A DNA stretch of 14,648 bases from Bacillota bacterium (GTDB taxonomy: Bacteria; Bacillota; Clostridia; Christensenellales; CAG-138): positions 1 to 14,648 of the forward strand of contig JAEYLA010000237.1 of assembly GCA_023461495.1 (NCBI GenBank). The letters are read 5' to 3'. Position numbers and translations under genes: made by a program. Below, one piece after another: positions 13,294 through 14,648 of the stretch. Position 1 is the stretch's first letter. Every line of letters starts with the position of its first letter. Under the pieces are notes generated by a model. That model saw only the letters and a list, made by a program, of their open reading frames with translations. It was not told where the DNA came from and did not search any database.

Positions 13294-14525
13294 CGCAACG
13301 GGTACTGACCGTTACTCAGCTCAACGATTATGTGGCGGGCTTGCTCGGAGGCGATCCCGTCCTCCGTACGCTGCGTGTACAGGGTGAGCTTTCGGGGTTG
13401 AAACGCCATAGCTCCGGGCACATGTATTTTCAGCTCAAGGACGAAAACGCCGTTCTTCGTTGCGTGATGTTTCGTTCTGCGGCGGCGAACCTCCGTTTTA
13501 CGCCGCAGGATGGTATGAGGGTTGTGGTGGATGGCTATGCTTCGTTATATACAAAGGACGGTCAGTTCCAGCTCTACGCACAGGCAATGCAGAAAGACGG
13601 GGAAGGGGAGCTCTATCAGCGTTTTTTGCTTCTGAAAACCAAGCTGGAGGCATTGGGATACTTTGATCCAGCAAGGAAGCGCCCCATTCCGTTCCTGCCT
13701 CAAAAAGTTGGCGTCATTACGTCCGGCACAGGCGCCGCACTGCAGGATATCCTGCAGATCATACGCCGCAGGTTTCACCGGATGGATGTTGTGGTTTGCC
13801 CGGTTCTTGTGCAGGGCGCGGGCGCGGCGGCGGATATTGCCGCAGGCATACGCGCCATGAATGCGCGCGATGATGTTAGCGTCCTTATCGTGGGACGCGG
13901 CGGCGGAAGTATGGAGGATCTCTGGGCGTTCAACGAGCCGGAAGTGGTAAAAGCCGTCTTTGAAAGTCGGCTTCCGGTGATTTCGGCGGTGGGCCATGAA
14001 ACGGATATCACGCTTTGCGACTTTACGGCGGATCTTCGCGCGCCAACGCCGTCCGCTGCTGCGGAGCTTGCGGTACCCGCCTATGACGCGCTGTTGCAGC
14101 GCGTGGACGAGCTGGCATCCGTTCGCTTGCCGCATGCGCTTTCCCGCAGCCTTACCGTAAAAGGGCAGCGGATTTCTCTGTTGATGCGCGCGCGCGGCTT
14201 TTCTGCCGCCGCGCACCGTACACAGATGGAGCGCCAGCGTCTGCAGCATGCGAGAAAGAAGCTCGAAACCGCATGCGAAAGTGCGCTCCTGCAGAAAAAG
14301 AAACGGGTGGAAGGCGCAATGCAGCGTCTGTATGCGTTGTCCCCGGACGCCGTGCTAAAACGCGGATACGCCATGGTAAGCGATGAAGCAGGCAATCTGC
14401 TTCCCGGCATAAAGGAAATGCAGAAAGACATGCAGGTAACGCTTCATATGAACGATGGCGCGGCCAAGGCCCGTATTGAGCGGGTGAACGCGAAAAATCT
14501 GTTGTCCAAAGGAGAACACGCATGA
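13290..14525 (+). CDS. xseA: Exodeoxyribonuclease VII large subunit
   Basis: XseA is the catalytic subunit of exonuclease VII, which degrades single-stranded DNA from both ends into oligonucleotides. The 411-residue protein starts with an OB-fold (about 1-105: TVTQLNDYV, VQGELSGLKRHSSGHMYFQL, DGMRVVVDGY). The catalytic domain follows with IGVITS-like VGVITSGTGAALQDI (140-154), GRGGGSMEDLWAFN (202-215), AVGHETDITLCDFTADLRAP (233-252) and TPSAAAE. A helical coiled-coil region and a conserved ALSPDAVLKRGYAMV tail complete the family layout. Length is normal. It overlaps folD at the 5' end and xseB at the 3' end by ATGA, so all three are likely translated together. Confidence 0.97.
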   Translation: MTQRVLTVTQLNDYVAGLLGGDPVLRTLRVQGELSGLKRHSSGHMYFQLKDENAVLRCVMFRSAAANLRFTPQDGMRVVVDGYASLYTKDGQFQLYAQAMQKDGEGELYQRFLLLKTKLEALGYFDPARKRPIPFLPQKVGVITSGTGAALQDILQIIRRRFHRMDVVVCPVLVQGAGAAADIAAGIRAMNARDDVSVLIVGRGGGSMEDLWAFNEPEVVKAVFESRLPVISAVGHETDITLCDFTADLRAPTPSAAAELAVPAYDALLQRVDELASVRLPHALSRSLTVKGQRISLLMRARGFSAAAHRTQMERQRLQHARKKLETACESALLQKKKRVEGAMQRLYALSPDAVLKRGYAMVSDEAGNLLPGIKEMQKDMQVTLHMNDGAAKARIERVNAKNLLSKGEHA

Positions 14526-14648
14526 GTAAGGATGAATGGTCGATCCCGCAGGATGCGCCGTTTGAAACACTGATGGAAGAGCTGGAAGCGATCGTGCAGA
14601 AACTTGAAAGCGGGAACAGCCCGCTCGAAGAAATGGTGGGGATGTATG
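14522..14648 (+). CDS. xseB: Exodeoxyribonuclease VII small subunit (3' partial)
   Basis: The first 42 codons are present and the gene runs off the window. The product contains FETLMEELEAIVQKLESGNS and PLEEMVGMY, the family pattern of the small helical subunit that binds several copies per XseA. ATG 14522 overlaps the xseA stop (ATGA) and has AAAGGAG 9-10 bp upstream. Position directly after xseA confirms the call. Confidence 0.94.
   Translation, partial: MSKDEWSIPQDAPFETLMEELEAIVQKLESGNSPLEEMVGMY

Overview
The window is a stretch of Bacillota (Firmicutes) chromosome, most likely from an endospore-forming member of the class Clostridia with moderately high G+C. The evidence is the complete spoIIIAA-AH sporulation operon, the dgt-dnaG-rpoD order, the asp23-amaP-DUF2273-nusB module, strong purine-rich ribosome binding sites and several TTG/GTG starts. 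I cannot place it more finely from sequence alone; a Christensenella-like lineage is only a guess. No rRNA, tRNA, insertion sequence, prophage or CRISPR is visible.

Layout. (1) Positions 1-3277, plus strand: the 3' end of a dGTPase-family gene, then dnaG and rpoD, closed by a perfect bidirectional terminator. A near-consensus sigma-H promoter lies just upstream of dnaG. (2) Positions 3319-5248, minus strand: a solitary beta-class DNA methyltransferase and, upstream of it, a GntR/FCD regulator. This is the only accessory-looking part of the window. (3) Positions 5447-10248, plus strand: spoIIIAA to spoIIIAH, closely packed, with a sigma-E-like promoter just upstream. (4) Positions 10319-12243, plus strand: a vegetative-type extended -10 promoter, then asp23, amaP, a DUF2273 gene and nusB. 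(5) Positions 12244-14648, plus strand: a structured 192-bp gap, then folD, xseA and the start of xseB, coupled by ATGA overlaps.

How the genes work together. DnaG and RpoD provide replication priming and the housekeeping sigma factor; a sigma-H promoter would tie them to the onset of sporulation. The SpoIIIA proteins form the mother-cell side of the SpoIIIA-SpoIIQ channel that supports the forespore after engulfment. Asp23, AmaP and the DUF2273 protein form a membrane-anchored envelope-stress module. NusB, FolD and exonuclease VII serve rRNA antitermination, one-carbon metabolism and DNA processing.

Most of the window is ordinary core genome, and I see no clear undescribed multi-gene system. 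The observations most worth following are the sigma-H promoter with a palindrome in its spacer, an unusually short SpoIIIAF with no room for the ring-building domain, and the solitary methyltransferase with an internally repeated C-terminal extension.
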